The notes: a model not told the origin generated them from the sequence alone. A stretch of DNA of 64,000 nt from Sneathiella chinensis (GCF_012720115.1 NZ_VNWN01000002.1:434001-498000); one strand, 5' to 3'; numbered from the stretch's first letter, positions 8,951 through 18,370 are shown. A program made the numbers and translations.

Positions 8951-8999
8951 GGCTGGCAGGGGCGGGTGGTGCGCGCACCTCTCCCGGCCCCTGACAGCC
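8951..8999 (-). terminator. Long hairpin terminator or attenuator between rubrerythrin and the Fe-S gene
   Basis: The transcript strand forms a nearly continuous stem: GGCTG/CAGCC at the base, then CAGGGGC paired with GCCCCTG, then GGTGC/GCACC at the tip. TTTATTTG follows directly on the minus strand. This is the shape of an intrinsic terminator placed 19 bases after the rubrerythrin stop. It would let rubrerythrin be made in excess over the Fe-S and DUF3501 proteins by partial readthrough. Confidence 0.75.
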
Positions 9000-9018
9000 A
9001 TATTCCGGGGAAGCCGGA

Positions 9019-9435
9019 TCAGGCCATGTTGTCGAGGGCTTTCTGGAAGCGCCCGGCGTGGCTTTTTTCGGCCTTGGCAAGGGTTTCGAACCAGTCGGCG
9101 ATTTCGTCGTGGCCTTCGTCGCGCGCGGTTTTCGCCATGCCCGGATACATATCCGTATATTCATGGGTTTCACCGGCAATGGCGGCCTTCAGGTTGTCAC
9201 TGGTCCCCCCGATGGGCAGGCCGGTGGCCGGATCACCCACTTCTTCCAGAAATTCCAGATGACCGTGGGCGTGCCCGGTTTCACCTTCCGCGGTGGAGCG
9301 GAAAACGGCGGATACGTCGTTATATCCTTCAATATCGGCTTTCTGTGCGAAGTAGAGATAGCGGCGATTGGCCTGGGATTCGCCGGCAAAGGCATCTTTC
9401 AGATTTTGTTCTGTCTTGCTTCCCTTCAATGACAT
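9019..9435 (-). CDS. Rubrerythrin (short form without rubredoxin domain)
   Basis: Rubrerythrins are diiron four-helix proteins that reduce hydrogen peroxide. This 138-aa form shows the paired diiron motifs: a Glu in [21 protein letters not shown], then IAGETHEY and [11 protein letters not shown]. The C-terminal rubredoxin FeS4 domain of classical rubrerythrins is missing, so an external electron donor is needed; the neighbouring GlpC-like Fe-S protein is the obvious candidate (inference). A strong AGGAGG lies six bases before the ATG. A near-consensus promoter and a 15-bp palindrome sit upstream. Confidence 0.93.
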   Translation of the reverse strand: MSLKGSKTEQNLKDAFAGESQANRRYLYFAQKADIEGYNDVSAVFRSTAEGETGHAHGHLEFLEEVGDPATGLPIGGTSDNLKAAIAGETHEYTDMYPGMAKTARDEGHDEIADWFETLAKAEKSHAGRFQKALDNMA

Positions 9436-9492
9436 AAGGGTCCTCCTGTGCTCAGATCGGGTGGGTGATGATTTTGTAATTTACTTAATCCA

Positions 9493-9521
9493 AATATAGA
9501 AAGGCTGGGAAGGCCTGTCAA
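9493..9521 (-). promoter_or_regulatory. Sigma-70 type promoter of the rubrerythrin gene
   Basis: On the minus strand the -35 box is TTGACA (9516-9521), a perfect consensus, followed by a 17-base spacer and a -10 box TATATT (9493-9498). Transcription would begin near 9486, giving a leader of about 50 bases before the rubrerythrin ATG. The 15-bp palindrome at 9526-9540 starts four bases upstream of the -35 box. Confidence 0.8.
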
Positions 9522-9525
9522 TATA

Positions 9526-9540
9526 TTAGAATAATTCTAA
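9526..9540. promoter_or_regulatory. Irr/Fur-type operator upstream of the rubrerythrin promoter
   Basis: TTAGAATAATTCTAA is a perfect 15-bp palindrome and fits the iron control element pattern TTAGAA-N3-TTCTAA bound by Irr in alphaproteobacteria. It sits directly upstream of the -35 box without covering it. A related palindrome lies at the promoter of the neighbouring irr gene. The position allows activation as well as repression; which applies cannot be told from sequence. Confidence 0.7.
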
Positions 9541-9634
9541 AAAGGCTCAGGAGCGGGGCCGGGAGGACAGATAGCGGGGGTAAAGCCCGCCCCGAATGGG
9601 GTCTGGGCGCGGCCAGCGTCCCGCCAGTATGCGG

Positions 9635-10078
9635 CTAAAGCGGGAGCTTTCGTGTCCCGGAAAGCCGAATGACCACATCAATACTGGAAATTTCCGACCC
9701 TTCCGGCAAGGGGGGCAGGTTTTTCAGTTCCAATTCTGACGACGGGATGTCTTCCAGCAGGCCCGTATCCTCGTGAAAGAAGTGGTGGTGCCGCTCCATG
9801 TTGGTGTCGAAATAGGAACGGTCCGTATCCACGACAACTTCCCGGAGCAGGCCGGCAGCGGTAAATTGATGGAGGGTGTTATAGATGGTCGCAAGCGAGA
9901 CCCGGATGCCCCTTTTCATGGCCTCGCCATGCAGCTTTTCAGCGGTCACATGGCGATGTCCGGCCTGAAACAGCAAACCGGCCAGAGCCAGTCTCTGGCG
10001 GGTCGGGCGGAGTCCCACCGCCCTGATCCTGCTTTCAAGATAATCTGTTGTTTCCCGGTTGGGGACAGAAGGGGTCAT
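9635..10078 (-). CDS. irr: Iron response regulator Irr (Fur family)
   Basis: This 147-aa Fur-family DNA-binding protein has a winged helix (GLRPTRQRLALAGLL, then SLATIYNTLHQFTAAGLL as the recognition region) and a dimerisation half. The sequence NMERHHHFFHEDTG carries the His triplet typical of Irr, the haem-responsive regulator of alphaproteobacteria. There are no cysteines, so the structural zinc site of Fur and PerR is absent, as expected for Irr. I chose the ATG at 10078 over an upstream GTG at 10108, because AAGAAG lies nine bases before it and the promoter -10 is only about 40 bases away. Autoregulation is likely through the palindrome at 10132. Confidence 0.88.
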   Translation of the reverse strand: MTPSVPNRETTDYLESRIRAVGLRPTRQRLALAGLLFQAGHRHVTAEKLHGEAMKRGIRVSLATIYNTLHQFTAAGLLREVVVDTDRSYFDTNMERHHHFFHEDTGLLEDIPSSELELKNLPPLPEGSEISSIDVVIRLSGTRKLPL

Positions 10079-10116
10079 GACGATACTTCTTGCTGAAAGG
10101 CACACCACATTAATCT

Positions 10117-10145
10117 TATATAGTGTGCTTTTTTGAATAATTCAA
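10117..10145 (-). promoter_or_regulatory. Promoter of irr
   Basis: On the minus strand the -35 box TTGAAT (10140-10145) and the -10 box TATATA (10117-10122) are separated by exactly 17 bases. The -35 box lies inside the palindrome at 10132-10146, so binding there would block RNA polymerase. Confidence 0.65.
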
Positions 10146-10146
10146 A
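10132..10146. promoter_or_regulatory. Irr-type operator overlapping the irr -35 box
   Basis: TTTGAATAATTCAAA is a perfect 15-bp palindrome. Its core GAATAATTC is identical to that of the site upstream of rubrerythrin (9526-9540), with TTT in place of TTA on the outside. It covers the irr -35 box, which fits autorepression. Confidence 0.6.
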
Positions 10147-10175
10147 TCAGCAAGAGACCGTCATGCCGGTTCCGA

Positions 10176-11576
10176 TTATTTTCCTGTCATGATCCGGTCG
10201 ACCAGTTCCTTGACCGTCGGGATGAAGCCGTCCTTGTAGAACGGGTCCGTCGCGAAGCGGTAGGCGCCATGACCGGCAAACATCAGGTTGTTTTCCACAC
10301 TGTCGTCCATATGGATGACATCCTGCAGGGTCTTCTGGATGCAGAAGCTGCGCGGGTCCGCCTTACGGCCGGTATTGCCTTTCTCGTTTTCTGCCCAGTT
10401 CGAGAAGTTGCAATGGGACAGGCAACCCATACAGTCGATCTGGTCCTGACGGATTTCCTGCATTTTTTCCGGTGTGACGAAAATCATGGTGGAATCCGGG
10501 GTCTTGATCCCTTCTGTATAACCCTGATTGAGCCAGCTTTGGGCGCTTTCCTTGTCCTTGGGTGTCAGGAAGATTTCCCGATTGCGAACACCATAGGTGA
10601 AGGAGGCGCTGTGCTCGCCCACAGGCTGCGTAGAAAAGGCTACCTGACGGTCTGAACGGGCTTTCAGTTCATCAATGAAGTCATTGCGAACCGCAGAGGA
10701 CCAGAAACCGGTCGGGCTGAACTGGTTCAGGAACACATCGCCCTTCTTCAGGGTCAGCAGCTTTTGCTTCCACGCGTCAGAAATCGGGCTTTCCTGCGTC
10801 AGCAGGGGACGGGTCCCGAACTGGAAGGCAACAGGGCCGATTTCCGGATTGTCGAGCCAGTGCTCCCAATCCTCGATATGCCAGACACCGCCCGCCATGA
10901 TGATGGGGGTGTTGTGCAGGCCGATTTCGTTCATCAGGGCCCGCAGCGCAGCCACCCGTGGGTACGGGTCTTCCGGCAGCAGCGGGTCTTCGGAATTGCT
11001 GAGACCGTTATGACCGCCGGCAAGCCACGGATCTTCATAGACCACGCCGCCCAGCCAGTCGGAGAATTTGTGATAAGCCCGTTTCCAAAGCGCGCGGAAG
11101 GCGCGGGCAGAGGAGATGATCGGGTAATAGTGAACCTTGTAGTCCGCAGCGATCTGGGCCACGCGATAGGGCATGCCCGCGCCGCAGGTGATACCGTGGA
11201 TCAGGCCACGGGCGCCTTCAAGAACGCCGTGCAGAATGCGTTCCGCACCGCCCATTTCCCAAAGCACGTTCATGTGAACACAACCGGCGCCGCCCGCCAG
11301 ATCGTGGGCAATACGGGCCTGTGCGATACCGCCCTGAATGCCGTAGGCAACCAGTTCTTCGTGGCGATCGCGCCGGGTCCGGCCATGATAGATTTGCGGG
11401 ATCCGGTTGCCGTTTTCATCGTAACTGTCCGCGTTTACGCCTGAAAACGTTGCAACACCGCCTGCAGCAGCCCACGCCCCTGAACTTTGGCCGGAGGATA
11501 CAGCAATGCCCTTGCCGCCTTCAATAAGGGGAAGAACTTCTTTCCCGGACATAACGATGGAATTCAGTGATTTCAC
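10176..11576 (-). CDS. Nitronate monooxygenase-like FMN protein with C-terminal Cys cluster
   Basis: This 466-aa protein of the NPD/2-nitropropane dioxygenase family (COG2070) is an FMN-dependent TIM barrel. Visible family segments include the GGIAQARIAHDLAGGAGC region, HGITCGAGMPY, PIIMAGGVWHIEDW and QFGTRPLL. It is about 100 residues longer than typical nitronate monooxygenases. The extension contains Cys382, Cys385, Cys389 and Cys412 (CMGCLSHC, then FC), a possible Fe-S or zinc site. The start is GTG at 11576, seven bases after AGGGA; a TTG at 11615 is less likely. The substrate is uncertain, since family members include nitronate oxidases and enoyl reductases. Confidence 0.82.
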   Translation of the reverse strand: MKSLNSIVMSGKEVLPLIEGGKGIAVSSGQSSGAWAAAGGVATFSGVNADSYDENGNRIPQIYHGRTRRDRHEELVAYGIQGGIAQARIAHDLAGGAGCVHMNVLWEMGGAERILHGVLEGARGLIHGITCGAGMPYRVAQIAADYKVHYYPIISSARAFRALWKRAYHKFSDWLGGVVYEDPWLAGGHNGLSNSEDPLLPEDPYPRVAALRALMNEIGLHNTPIIMAGGVWHIEDWEHWLDNPEIGPVAFQFGTRPLLTQESPISDAWKQKLLTLKKGDVFLNQFSPTGFWSSAVRNDFIDELKARSDRQVAFSTQPVGEHSASFTYGVRNREIFLTPKDKESAQSWLNQGYTEGIKTPDSTMIFVTPEKMQEIRQDQIDCMGCLSHCNFSNWAENEKGNTGRKADPRSFCIQKTLQDVIHMDDSVENNLMFAGHGAYRFATDPFYKDGFIPTVKELVDRIMTGK

Positions 11577-11612
11577 GACACTATCCCTACTGTAATGTAA
11601 CTCTGTACATAC

Positions 11613-11641
11613 CAATTAGAGCAAGACGCAGTATGCATCAA
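11613..11641 (-). promoter_or_regulatory. Putative promoter of the nitronate monooxygenase-like gene
   Basis: TTGATG (11636-11641) and TAATTG (11613-11618) on the minus strand are 17 bases apart, 36 bases upstream of the chosen GTG start. The match to sigma-70 consensus is moderate. Confidence 0.4.
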
Positions 11642-11658
11642 GCGGTGCAAATGACGCA

Positions 11659-11683
11659 AGGCGGGCCGCTGAGCGGCCCGCCT
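11659..11683 (-). terminator. Terminator hairpin of the pnp transcript
   Basis: A perfect 11-bp GC-rich stem (AGGCGGGCCGC / GCGGCCCGCCT) with a 3-nt loop lies 17 bases past the pnp stop. No clear T-run follows, as is common for terminators in GC-rich genomes. It ends the long minus-strand translation-gene run. Confidence 0.7.
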
Positions 11684-11700
11684 ATTCTCAAAGTCGAGCC

Positions 11701-13812
11701 TTATTCAGCGTCGCTTTCTTCGTCCTGACTGGCTTCGTCAGCCTGGACCGCCTTGATGGACAGGCGAACCTTGCCCTTCGGGTCGATTTCCAGAACCTTG
11801 ACGCGAACCTCATCGCCTTCGTTGACGATATCCGTCACCTTGGCGACGCGCTTCGGAGCCAGTTCGGAAATGTGAACCAGACCGTCGCGGTTCCCGAAGA
11901 AGTTTACGAATGCGCCAAAGTCGACAACCTTGACGACCTTACCTGTATAGGTAACACCGACTTCAGGATCGTCAACGATGGATTTGATCCAGTTGACCGC
12001 AGCTTCTGCACTTTCAGTGGTGGTGGCCGCAACTTTCACGGTGCCGTCATCCTCGATATCGATCTTGGCGCCGGTTGTTTCGCAGATTTCGCGAATAACC
12101 TTACCGCCTGTACCGATGATGTCGCGGATCTTGTCTTTCTTGACAGTCAGCTGCGTGATGCGCGGGGCACCGTCACGGACACCTTCGCGGGCGGCGTCAA
12201 TGGCCTTGGCCATTTCACCGAGAATGTGGAACCGGCCTTCCTTGGCCTGATCCAGAGCGGTCCGCATGATTTCCTCGGTAATCCCGGAAATCTTGATGTC
12301 CATCTGCAGGGAGGTCACGCCTTTTTCCGTACCGGCAACCTTGAAGTCCATGTCGCCGAGGTGATCTTCATCACCCAGGATGTCGGACAGAACGGCATAC
12401 TGGCCGTCTTCTTCAAGGATCAGGCCCATGGCGATCCCGGCGACCGGGCGTTTCAGCGGAACACCGGCGTCCATCAGGGACAGGGAGGTGCCGCAAACAG
12501 TTGCCATGGAAGAGGAACCGTTGGATTCGGTCACTTCGGAAACAACCCGCAGGGTGTACGGGAATTCGTCCTTGCCGGGCAGCAGCGGATGAACCGCCCG
12601 CCATGCCAGCTTGCCGTGACCGACTTCGCGGCGACCGGTAAAGCCAACACGACCTGCTTCACCGACAGAGTAAGGCGGGAAGTTGTAGTGCAGCATGAAG
12701 TTTTCGCGGTATTCGCCTTCAAGGGCGTCCACGATCTGCTCGTCCTGACCGGTACCCAGTGTGGTGACGACCAGTGCCTGTGTTTCGCCGCGTGTGAACA
12801 GGGCGGAACCGTGACTGCGGGGCAGCGGACCAACTTCGGCAACGATCTGACGAACCGTCTTGGTGTCGCGGCCGTCGATACGGGTGCCGGTGGACAGGAT
12901 GTTGCCACGCACGATTTTCTTCTCGATCTTCTTGAGAATACCGGCAGCGGCTTCAACTTCGTCTTCTTCCAGAGTTGCAAGGGCGGCATCTTTGGCAGCC
13001 TGTACCTTTTCAACCCGGTTCTGCTTGATCTGTTCTTTATAGGCTTCCATCAGCGGGGCTTCAGCCGCACCGCGGACCTTGGCTTCCAGATCGGCATCCA
13101 CTTCCTTGGGCGCGAAGTTCCAAGGCTCCTTGGCGCAGTCTTCAGCCAGTTCAATGATGGCTTCGATGACCGGCTGGAATTCGCGGTGGCCAAACATGAC
13201 GGCGCCGAGCATCTGCTCTTCGGTCAGTTCGTTGGCTTCGGATTCGATCATCAGAACGGCGTCTTCGGTACCGGCGATCACCAGATCAAGGTCGCTGTCG
13301 TTGAGCTGCTCGGAGGTCGGGTTGAGGACGTATTCGCCGTCAACAAAACCAACGCGGGCGGCGCCAACCGGGCCGAGGAACGGAATGCCGGACAGGGTCA
13401 GGGCCGCAGAGGCACCGACGAGGGCAACCACATCCGGGTCATTTTCCAGATCGTGGGCCAGAACCGTACAGATGATTTGTGTTTCGTTTTTAAAGCCGCT
13501 GACGAAAGACGGACGCAGCGGGCGGTCGATCAGACGGGAAACAAGGGTTTCCTTTTCTGACGGACGGCCTTCACGCTTGAAAAATCCGCCGGGGATTTTG
13601 CCGGCAGCGTAGGCTTTTTCCTGATAGTTGACGGTCAGCGGGAAGAAATCCACACCGGGTTTTTCGGATTTTGCCGCAACAGCAGTACACAGAACCTGTG
13701 TTCCGCCATAGGTAATCATGACAGCGCCGTCAGCCTGACGGGCAACCTTACCTGTTTCCAATACGAGCGGACGACCGCCCCACATCACTTCCTTGCGATG
13801 TACTTCAAACAT
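11701..13812 (-). CDS. pnp: Polyribonucleotide nucleotidyltransferase (PNPase)
   Basis: PNPase degrades RNA 3' to 5' with phosphate and is a degradosome component. The 703-aa protein has two RNase PH-like domains separated by a helical linker, then a KH domain ([20 protein letters not shown], near residue 560) and a C-terminal S1 domain ([21 protein letters not shown]). The tail is acidic ([12 protein letters not shown]). I chose the ATG at 13812 (MFEVHRKEV), with GGAAGG upstream, over an in-frame start five codons earlier. It follows rpsO, the usual bacterial arrangement, with a long hairpin between the two genes. Confidence 0.97.
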   Translation of the reverse strand: MFEVHRKEVMWGGRPLVLETGKVARQADGAVMITYGGTQVLCTAVAAKSEKPGVDFFPLTVNYQEKAYAAGKIPGGFFKREGRPSEKETLVSRLIDRPLRPSFVSGFKNETQIICTVLAHDLENDPDVVALVGASAALTLSGIPFLGPVGAARVGFVDGEYVLNPTSEQLNDSDLDLVIAGTEDAVLMIESEANELTEEQMLGAVMFGHREFQPVIEAIIELAEDCAKEPWNFAPKEVDADLEAKVRGAAEAPLMEAYKEQIKQNRVEKVQAAKDAALATLEEDEVEAAAGILKKIEKKIVRGNILSTGTRIDGRDTKTVRQIVAEVGPLPRSHGSALFTRGETQALVVTTLGTGQDEQIVDALEGEYRENFMLHYNFPPYSVGEAGRVGFTGRREVGHGKLAWRAVHPLLPGKDEFPYTLRVVSEVTESNGSSSMATVCGTSLSLMDAGVPLKRPVAGIAMGLILEEDGQYAVLSDILGDEDHLGDMDFKVAGTEKGVTSLQMDIKISGITEEIMRTALDQAKEGRFHILGEMAKAIDAAREGVRDGAPRITQLTVKKDKIRDIIGTGGKVIREICETTGAKIDIEDDGTVKVAATTTESAEAAVNWIKSIVDDPEVGVTYTGKVVKVVDFGAFVNFFGNRDGLVHISELAPKRVAKVTDIVNEGDEVRVKVLEIDPKGKVRLSIKAVQADEASQDEESDAE

Positions 13813-13926
13813 TTCTTTTCCTTCCAATGCAGAACCGGCCCTGTGCCAGACTGCCCTTCAACGGAACCCTATGTCCCGTTCTGTATGTCTTCTTACATAG
13901 TACCCGGAGTTATTCCAAAAACGCCG

Positions 13927-13973
13927 AACGCCGGCATGCACCGGGGCACGCGCCCCAGAGCATCACCGGCGTT
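13927..13973 (-). terminator. Long stem-loop between rpsO and pnp
   Basis: On the transcript strand AACGCCGG (13966-13973) pairs with CCGGCGTT (13927-13934), and inside it a second GC-rich stem pairs GGGGC with GCCCC. A TTTTT run occurs a few bases later (13917-13921). This may be the rpsO terminator, a processing site that controls pnp, or both. In E. coli the same gap carries an RNase III site used for PNPase autocontrol; applying that here is inference. Confidence 0.55.
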
Positions 13974-14016
13974 GGACTGTAACGCGACCTTTGTAAAAGG
14001 TCCAGATACGGTATTC

Positions 14017-14286
14017 TTATTTACGAATGCCAAGGCGCTTGATCGTATCCTGATAACGCTCTTCGCTGTTCTTTCTGAGATAGTCCAGCAAACGGCGACG
14101 CTTGCTAACCAGGCTCAGCAGGCCACGGCGTGAGTGAACGTCTTTCTTGTGGTCCTTGAAGTGGCCGGTCAGGTTGGTGATCCGTTCAGACAGGATTGCA
14201 ATCTGGACTTCCGGTGAACCTGTGTCGCCTGCTTTGGTGGCGAATTCCTTGATCAGTTCTGCTTTTCTTTCTGCAGTGATCGACAT
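14017..14286 (-). CDS. rpsO: 30S ribosomal protein S15
   Basis: At 89 aa this is exactly the usual S15 length. The conserved segments [32 protein letters not shown] and [11 protein letters not shown] are present. S15 binds the central domain of 16S rRNA early in assembly. The start is the ATG at 14286 (MSITAERK); upstream in-frame sequence overlaps truB and is not S15-like. It stands 16 bp after truB. Confidence 0.97.
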   Translation of the reverse strand: MSITAERKAELIKEFATKAGDTGSPEVQIAILSERITNLTGHFKDHKKDVHSRRGLLSLVSKRRRLLDYLRKNSEERYQDTIKRLGIRK

Positions 14287-14302
14287 CGTATAACTCCGTA
14301 GA

Positions 14303-15199
14303 TTATAAATTAAAAACCCTGGACGGGAAGAACACGCCCGCTTCCACCGTTCCGATGGCAAGAGGGGTCTGACCGTCCGTGACGCAGACGATACCGTCTG
14401 CACAGTTTGGAACCGCCACGTCATTGCCGTGCCTCACGCGGATTGCCTGAGTTTCCGCAACGGCCACTGCCGGGATGTCGTCCAGCGGGGTCGTGATCGG
14501 AAGCAAGTCCTCAAAACTGGCGGGACACTGCCATAGCTTTTCCAACTTATCCAGCGAAATCGCATTTTCTTCTAAAAAAGGGCCGACCCGTGTTCGCCGC
14601 AGTTGTACAAGATGGGCACAGGTGCCAAGCGCCTTGGCCAGATCCCGCGCCAACGCACGGATATAGGTGCCCTTGCCGCAGGTTACATCCAGAACCGCAT
14701 GGTCCGCATCCGGCAGTTGGGACAGGGTCAGGTCGTAAATCATGACCTCGCGTGCGGGGATGTCCACGTCATCGCCTTTGCGGGCCAGTTTATAGGCGCG
14801 CTCGCCATTGATTTTAATGGCGGAATAGGCGGGGGGGATCTGGGTGATCTGGCCGATGAAGCCGGGCAGGGCGGCTAGAATGTCGGCTTCGGTCGGGCGG
14901 TGGTCACTGGTCTCGGTGATTTCGCCCTCAATGTCATCCGTATTGGTGGCCTGTCCCCAGCGGGCGGTAAAGCGGTATCCCTTGGTGTCGGCCATCATAT
15001 AGCTGACGGTCTTGGTTGCCTCACCAAGGGCGATGGGCAGGACGCCGGTGGCGAAGGGGTCAAGGGTACCGGCATGGCCCACTTTCTGGGCATTGGTGAT
15101 TCGCTTGACCGCACCGACAACGGCGGCGGAACTCATGCCCGCCGGCTTGTCGATATTCATCCACCCGTGTACGGGAATGCCGCGTCTTTTTCGGCCCAT
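14303..15199 (-). CDS. truB: tRNA pseudouridine(55) synthase TruB
   Basis: This 298-aa enzyme makes pseudouridine at position 55 of the tRNA T-loop. The catalytic Asp lies in [11 protein letters not shown], near residue 47, and the [13 protein letters not shown] start, [19 protein letters not shown] and [11 protein letters not shown] motifs of the family are present. A short C-terminal PUA-like part ends the protein. It follows rbfA after 14 bp in the conserved infB-rbfA-truB-rpsO order. Confidence 0.96.
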   Translation of the reverse strand: MGRKRRGIPVHGWMNIDKPAGMSSAAVVGAVKRITNAQKVGHAGTLDPFATGVLPIALGEATKTVSYMMADTKGYRFTARWGQATNTDDIEGEITETSDHRPTEADILAALPGFIGQITQIPPAYSAIKINGERAYKLARKGDDVDIPAREVMIYDLTLSQLPDADHAVLDVTCGKGTYIRALARDLAKALGTCAHLVQLRRTRVGPFLEENAISLDKLEKLWQCPASFEDLLPITTPLDDIPAVAVAETQAIRVRHGNDVAVPNCADGIVCVTDGQTPLAIGTVEAGVFFPSRVFNL

Positions 15200-15213
15200 G
15201 AAGGATCGTTGCC

Positions 15214-15603
15214 TCAGACTTGGTCTTCGGGCTTGTGGTGCCCCCGGATAAGCTGGTCGATATGGTCGCCATATTCGAACGAGTCATCGATCTTGAAACT
15301 CAGGCGCGGCGTGAATTTCATGCTGAGCTGCCGTCCCATCTGTTCCTGGATAAAGCCGGAAGACCGGTTCAGGGCCTTCACAATCTTGTCCTCGTTCAGG
15401 CCACCCAGCGGGATGACATAAACGGTGGCGTTCCGCATGTCCGGGCTGGGCTGGACCTCGGTCACGGTGACGGTGGTATCCACCAGATCCGGATCATGGA
15501 TATTTCCCTCGATCAGGACAGCGGAGATAATGTGGCGCAGTTGCTCACCAACCCGCAACTGGCGTTTGCTGGCGGCTCTGGCGGACCGTTTTTGCTGTGT
15601 CAT
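15214..15603 (-). CDS. rbfA: Ribosome-binding factor A
   Basis: RbfA is a 129-aa single KH-like protein that binds the 30S subunit and helps mature the 16S rRNA 5' end. The family pattern is seen in RVGEQLRHIISAVL, the central VTVTEVQPSPDMRNATVYV strand, and GFIQEQMGRQLSMKFTPRLSF. It lies 77 bp after infB, with a stable UUCG-capped hairpin between them, and 14 bp before truB. Confidence 0.95.
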   Translation of the reverse strand: MTQQKRSARAASKRQLRVGEQLRHIISAVLIEGNIHDPDLVDTTVTVTEVQPSPDMRNATVYVIPLGGLNEDKIVKALNRSSGFIQEQMGRQLSMKFTPRLSFKIDDSFEYGDHIDQLIRGHHKPEDQV

Positions 15604-15622
15604 GGAACCTCAAACCCATAAG

Positions 15623-15645
15623 GGCGGGGTCCGAAGACACCCGCC
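15623..15645 (-). other. UUCG-capped hairpin between infB and rbfA
   Basis: On the transcript strand GGCGGG and GTC pair with GAC and CCCGCC, with one bulged T, closed by a TTCG tetraloop next to a C-G pair, a very stable loop type. No T-run follows, so it is more likely an mRNA-stabilising or partial attenuation element inside the operon than a terminator. Confidence 0.5.
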
Positions 15646-15680
15646 TGTCAGGAGATAGCAAGGAGAACCGTCGGCGCGAC

Positions 15681-18368
15681 TTAAAGTTCGCGGGCGATTT
15701 CCTTGATTTCGAAACATTCAATAAAGTCACCGACCTGAATGTCGTGGTAGTTTTCAAAGGCCATACCACATTCCATGCCGGACTTGACTTCCTTGACCTC
15801 GTCCTTGAAGCGTTTCAGGGTGGACAGGGTTCCTTCGTGGATCACCACGTTGTCGCGCAGCAGGCGAACCTTGGCGCCGCGCTTCACAAGACCTTCCGTT
15901 ACCATACAGCCACCGATCTTGCCCACCTTGGTAATGTTGAACACTTCGCGAATTTCGGCATAGCCGAGGAAGTCTTCCTGCAAGGTCGGGGCAAGCATGC
16001 CGGACAGCATGGCCCTGATGTCATCGATGACGTTATAGATGACAGAGTAGTAGCGGATATCCACACCGGCGGCCTGAGCCTCTTCCCGGGCTTGCTTGTT
16101 GGCGCGGGTGTTGAACGCGATGATCATCGCGTTGGAGGCGGCAGCGAGCGTAATGTCGGACTCGGTAATACCGCCCACACCGGACAGCAGGACCTTGACC
16201 GCCACTTCGTCCGTGGACAGTTTTTCCAGAGAGTTGACAATGGCTTCGGAAGAGCCCTGAACGTCGGCCTTGATGACCACGGGCAGTTCGTCGGCTGTGC
16301 CTTCCTTGATGGCGCTGAACATCTGTTCGATGGTGCCGCGGGCCGTTGCCGTAACCTTCTTCTCTTTTTCAAGACGCAGACGGTATTCAGCAATTTCCTT
16401 GGCCTTGCCTTCATTTTCGGTCACTGCGAAATCGTCACCGGCAACAGGGGCACCCTGAATACCGAGGATTTCAACCGGAACAGAAGGACCAGCTTCTTCA
16501 ACCTGGTTGCCACGGTGATCCAGCAGGGCACGAACCTTACCGTAAGCGGAGCCGGCAACGAAGTTGTCCCCGATCCGCAGGGTGCCGCGCTTGACCAGAA
16601 CGGTGGCGACCATGCCGCGACCGGTTTCGATCTTGGATTCGACCACGGTTCCTTGTGCCGCACGCTCCGGGTTGGCCCGCAGTTCAAGCATTTCGGATTG
16701 CAGCAGGATCGCGTCCTGCAGCTTGTCGAGGCCGGTTCCGTTCAGCGCAGAGACTTCCACGCTGAGAACGTCACCGCCCATGTCCTCAACGAACACTTCA
16801 TGCTGCAGCAGTTCCTGACGGACCTTGTCCGGGTTGGCGGCAGGCTTGTCGCACTTGTTGATGGCAATGATGATCGGAACACCGGCCGCCTTGGCGTGCT
16901 TGATGGCCTCGATCGTCTGCGGCATGACACTGTCGTCAGCCGCGACCACCAGAATAACGATATCCGTGACGCTGGCACCGCGCATCCGCATGGCCGTAAA
17001 GGCCTCGTGACCCGGTGTGTCAAGGAAGGTGATCACATTGCCAGAGGCCAGTTTCACCTGATAGGCACCGATATGCTGCGTAATGCCGCCAGCTTCGCCG
17101 GACACAACGTCCGTCTTGCGCAGGGCGTCCAGAAGCGAGGTCTTACCATGGTCAACGTGACCCATGACGGCAACCACAGGGGCGCGGGGCAGAAGGGTTT
17201 CTTCCGCATCCTGATCGTCCATGCCGAGGCCGATTTCCACGTCGGATTCTGCAACCCGCTTGGCGGTGTGACCCAGTTCCTCGACCACCAGTTCCGCCGT
17301 ATCGGCGTCAATGGTCTGGTTGGCAGTTGCCATGATGCCCAGTTTCATCAGGCACTTGATCACATCCACGGACCGTTCGGACATCCGGTTGGCCAGTTCC
17401 TGTACGGAAATGACTTCCGGAATGATAACTTCCCGGTAAACCTTCTGCGGGGCTTCCGCAGTTTGCATCATCTGCTGTTTCTTGCGGGCGCGCTTGACGG
17501 ACGCCAGAGACCGCTGTTTCGGTCCCCGGTCATCAAGGGCTTCACCGATGGTCAGGCGACCGGAACGGCGACGCTGATCCCCCATGCGCTTGGCAGACGG
17601 ATTTCCGCGATCGTCGGTTGTGCGGGTCGGGGTCTTGCCTTTCTTGCGTGCGGCGCCAGCGGTGCGATCCGCAGGGCCGGCATCCACATCGGCGCCACCG
17701 GCTGCCGGGCGCGCAGACGGACGGGACGGAGCAGCCGGTTTGGCGGCCCGCTTCGGTTCCTCAATCGCGGCGGCTTTTTTCTTTTCGCGGTGAACGGCAG
17801 CTTCTGCAACCTTGGTAGCCTCGGCCGCTTCCATCAGGCGGCGGGCTTCTTCTTCCTCGGCACGGCGACGTTCTTCCGGGGACTTGCGCTTGGCAAGACG
17901 CTCGGTTTCTTTTTTCTGCTTGTCCGCTTCGGCTTTCTCGGCTGCCTTGCGGGCGGCTTCCTCAGCTTCGCGGGCTTCGCGTTCACGGTCGATTTCCTGC
18001 TGACGCTGCGCTTGTTCGCGCGCACCGGCAAGCGCCGCGAGACGGGCTGCCTTCTCGTTGGAGGTCAGGGCCGCTTCATCACGGTTGTCCTTACCACGGC
18101 CGGATTGACCAGCAGGCTTTTTCGCGCCGGATTTACCAACACTCAGGGTCTTTTTCGGACCACTTGCTGCGGGGGCGGAAAGGGTGGGCTTGGCCGCAGT
18201 GGGAGTATGGGCGCCGCGCTTCTTGCGAACCTCCACCTGCACGGTCTTTGACCGACCATGGCTAAAGCTCTGTCGAACCTGTCCGGCGTCTCCGGTACTT
18301 TTCTTCACTTCCAATGGCTTGTTCAAGCTCAGTGACTTGCGTCCGCCTTTGTCGTTTGTTTCAGTCAT
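15681..18368 (-). CDS. infB: Translation initiation factor IF-2
   Basis: IF-2 is the GTPase that brings initiator tRNA to the 30S subunit. The 895-aa product starts with a long charged Lys/Ala/Glu-rich region (about residues 50-290, with coiled-coil-like [18 protein letters not shown] stretches), then the IF-2 N domain, and the G domain with GHVDHGKT near residue 400, DTPGHEAF and NKCDK. The C-terminal half carries the beta-barrel and fMet-tRNA-binding domains and ends in [17 protein letters not shown]. It begins two bases after the ylxR-like stop. Confidence 0.97.
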   Translation of the reverse strand: MTETNDKGGRKSLSLNKPLEVKKSTGDAGQVRQSFSHGRSKTVQVEVRKKRGAHTPTAAKPTLSAPAASGPKKTLSVGKSGAKKPAGQSGRGKDNRDEAALTSNEKAARLAALAGAREQAQRQQEIDREREAREAEEAARKAAEKAEADKQKKETERLAKRKSPEERRRAEEEEARRLMEAAEATKVAEAAVHREKKKAAAIEEPKRAAKPAAPSRPSARPAAGGADVDAGPADRTAGAARKKGKTPTRTTDDRGNPSAKRMGDQRRRSGRLTIGEALDDRGPKQRSLASVKRARKKQQMMQTAEAPQKVYREVIIPEVISVQELANRMSERSVDVIKCLMKLGIMATANQTIDADTAELVVEELGHTAKRVAESDVEIGLGMDDQDAEETLLPRAPVVAVMGHVDHGKTSLLDALRKTDVVSGEAGGITQHIGAYQVKLASGNVITFLDTPGHEAFTAMRMRGASVTDIVILVVAADDSVMPQTIEAIKHAKAAGVPIIIAINKCDKPAANPDKVRQELLQHEVFVEDMGGDVLSVEVSALNGTGLDKLQDAILLQSEMLELRANPERAAQGTVVESKIETGRGMVATVLVKRGTLRIGDNFVAGSAYGKVRALLDHRGNQVEEAGPSVPVEILGIQGAPVAGDDFAVTENEGKAKEIAEYRLRLEKEKKVTATARGTIEQMFSAIKEGTADELPVVIKADVQGSSEAIVNSLEKLSTDEVAVKVLLSGVGGITESDITLAAASNAMIIAFNTRANKQAREEAQAAGVDIRYYSVIYNVIDDIRAMLSGMLAPTLQEDFLGYAEIREVFNITKVGKIGGCMVTEGLVKRGAKVRLLRDNVVIHEGTLSTLKRFKDEVKEVKSGMECGMAFENYHDIQVGDFIECFEIKEIAREL

Positions 18369-18370
18369 TC

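Noticed and set aside
11872-13560. A 562-codon frame opposite pnp
   Set aside because: It is antisense to PNPase, which has intact KH and S1 domains.
15597-18251. An 884-codon open frame opposite infB
   Set aside because: It is an antisense shadow of IF-2, with repetitive Gly/His/Phe-rich translation typical of reversed coding DNA.
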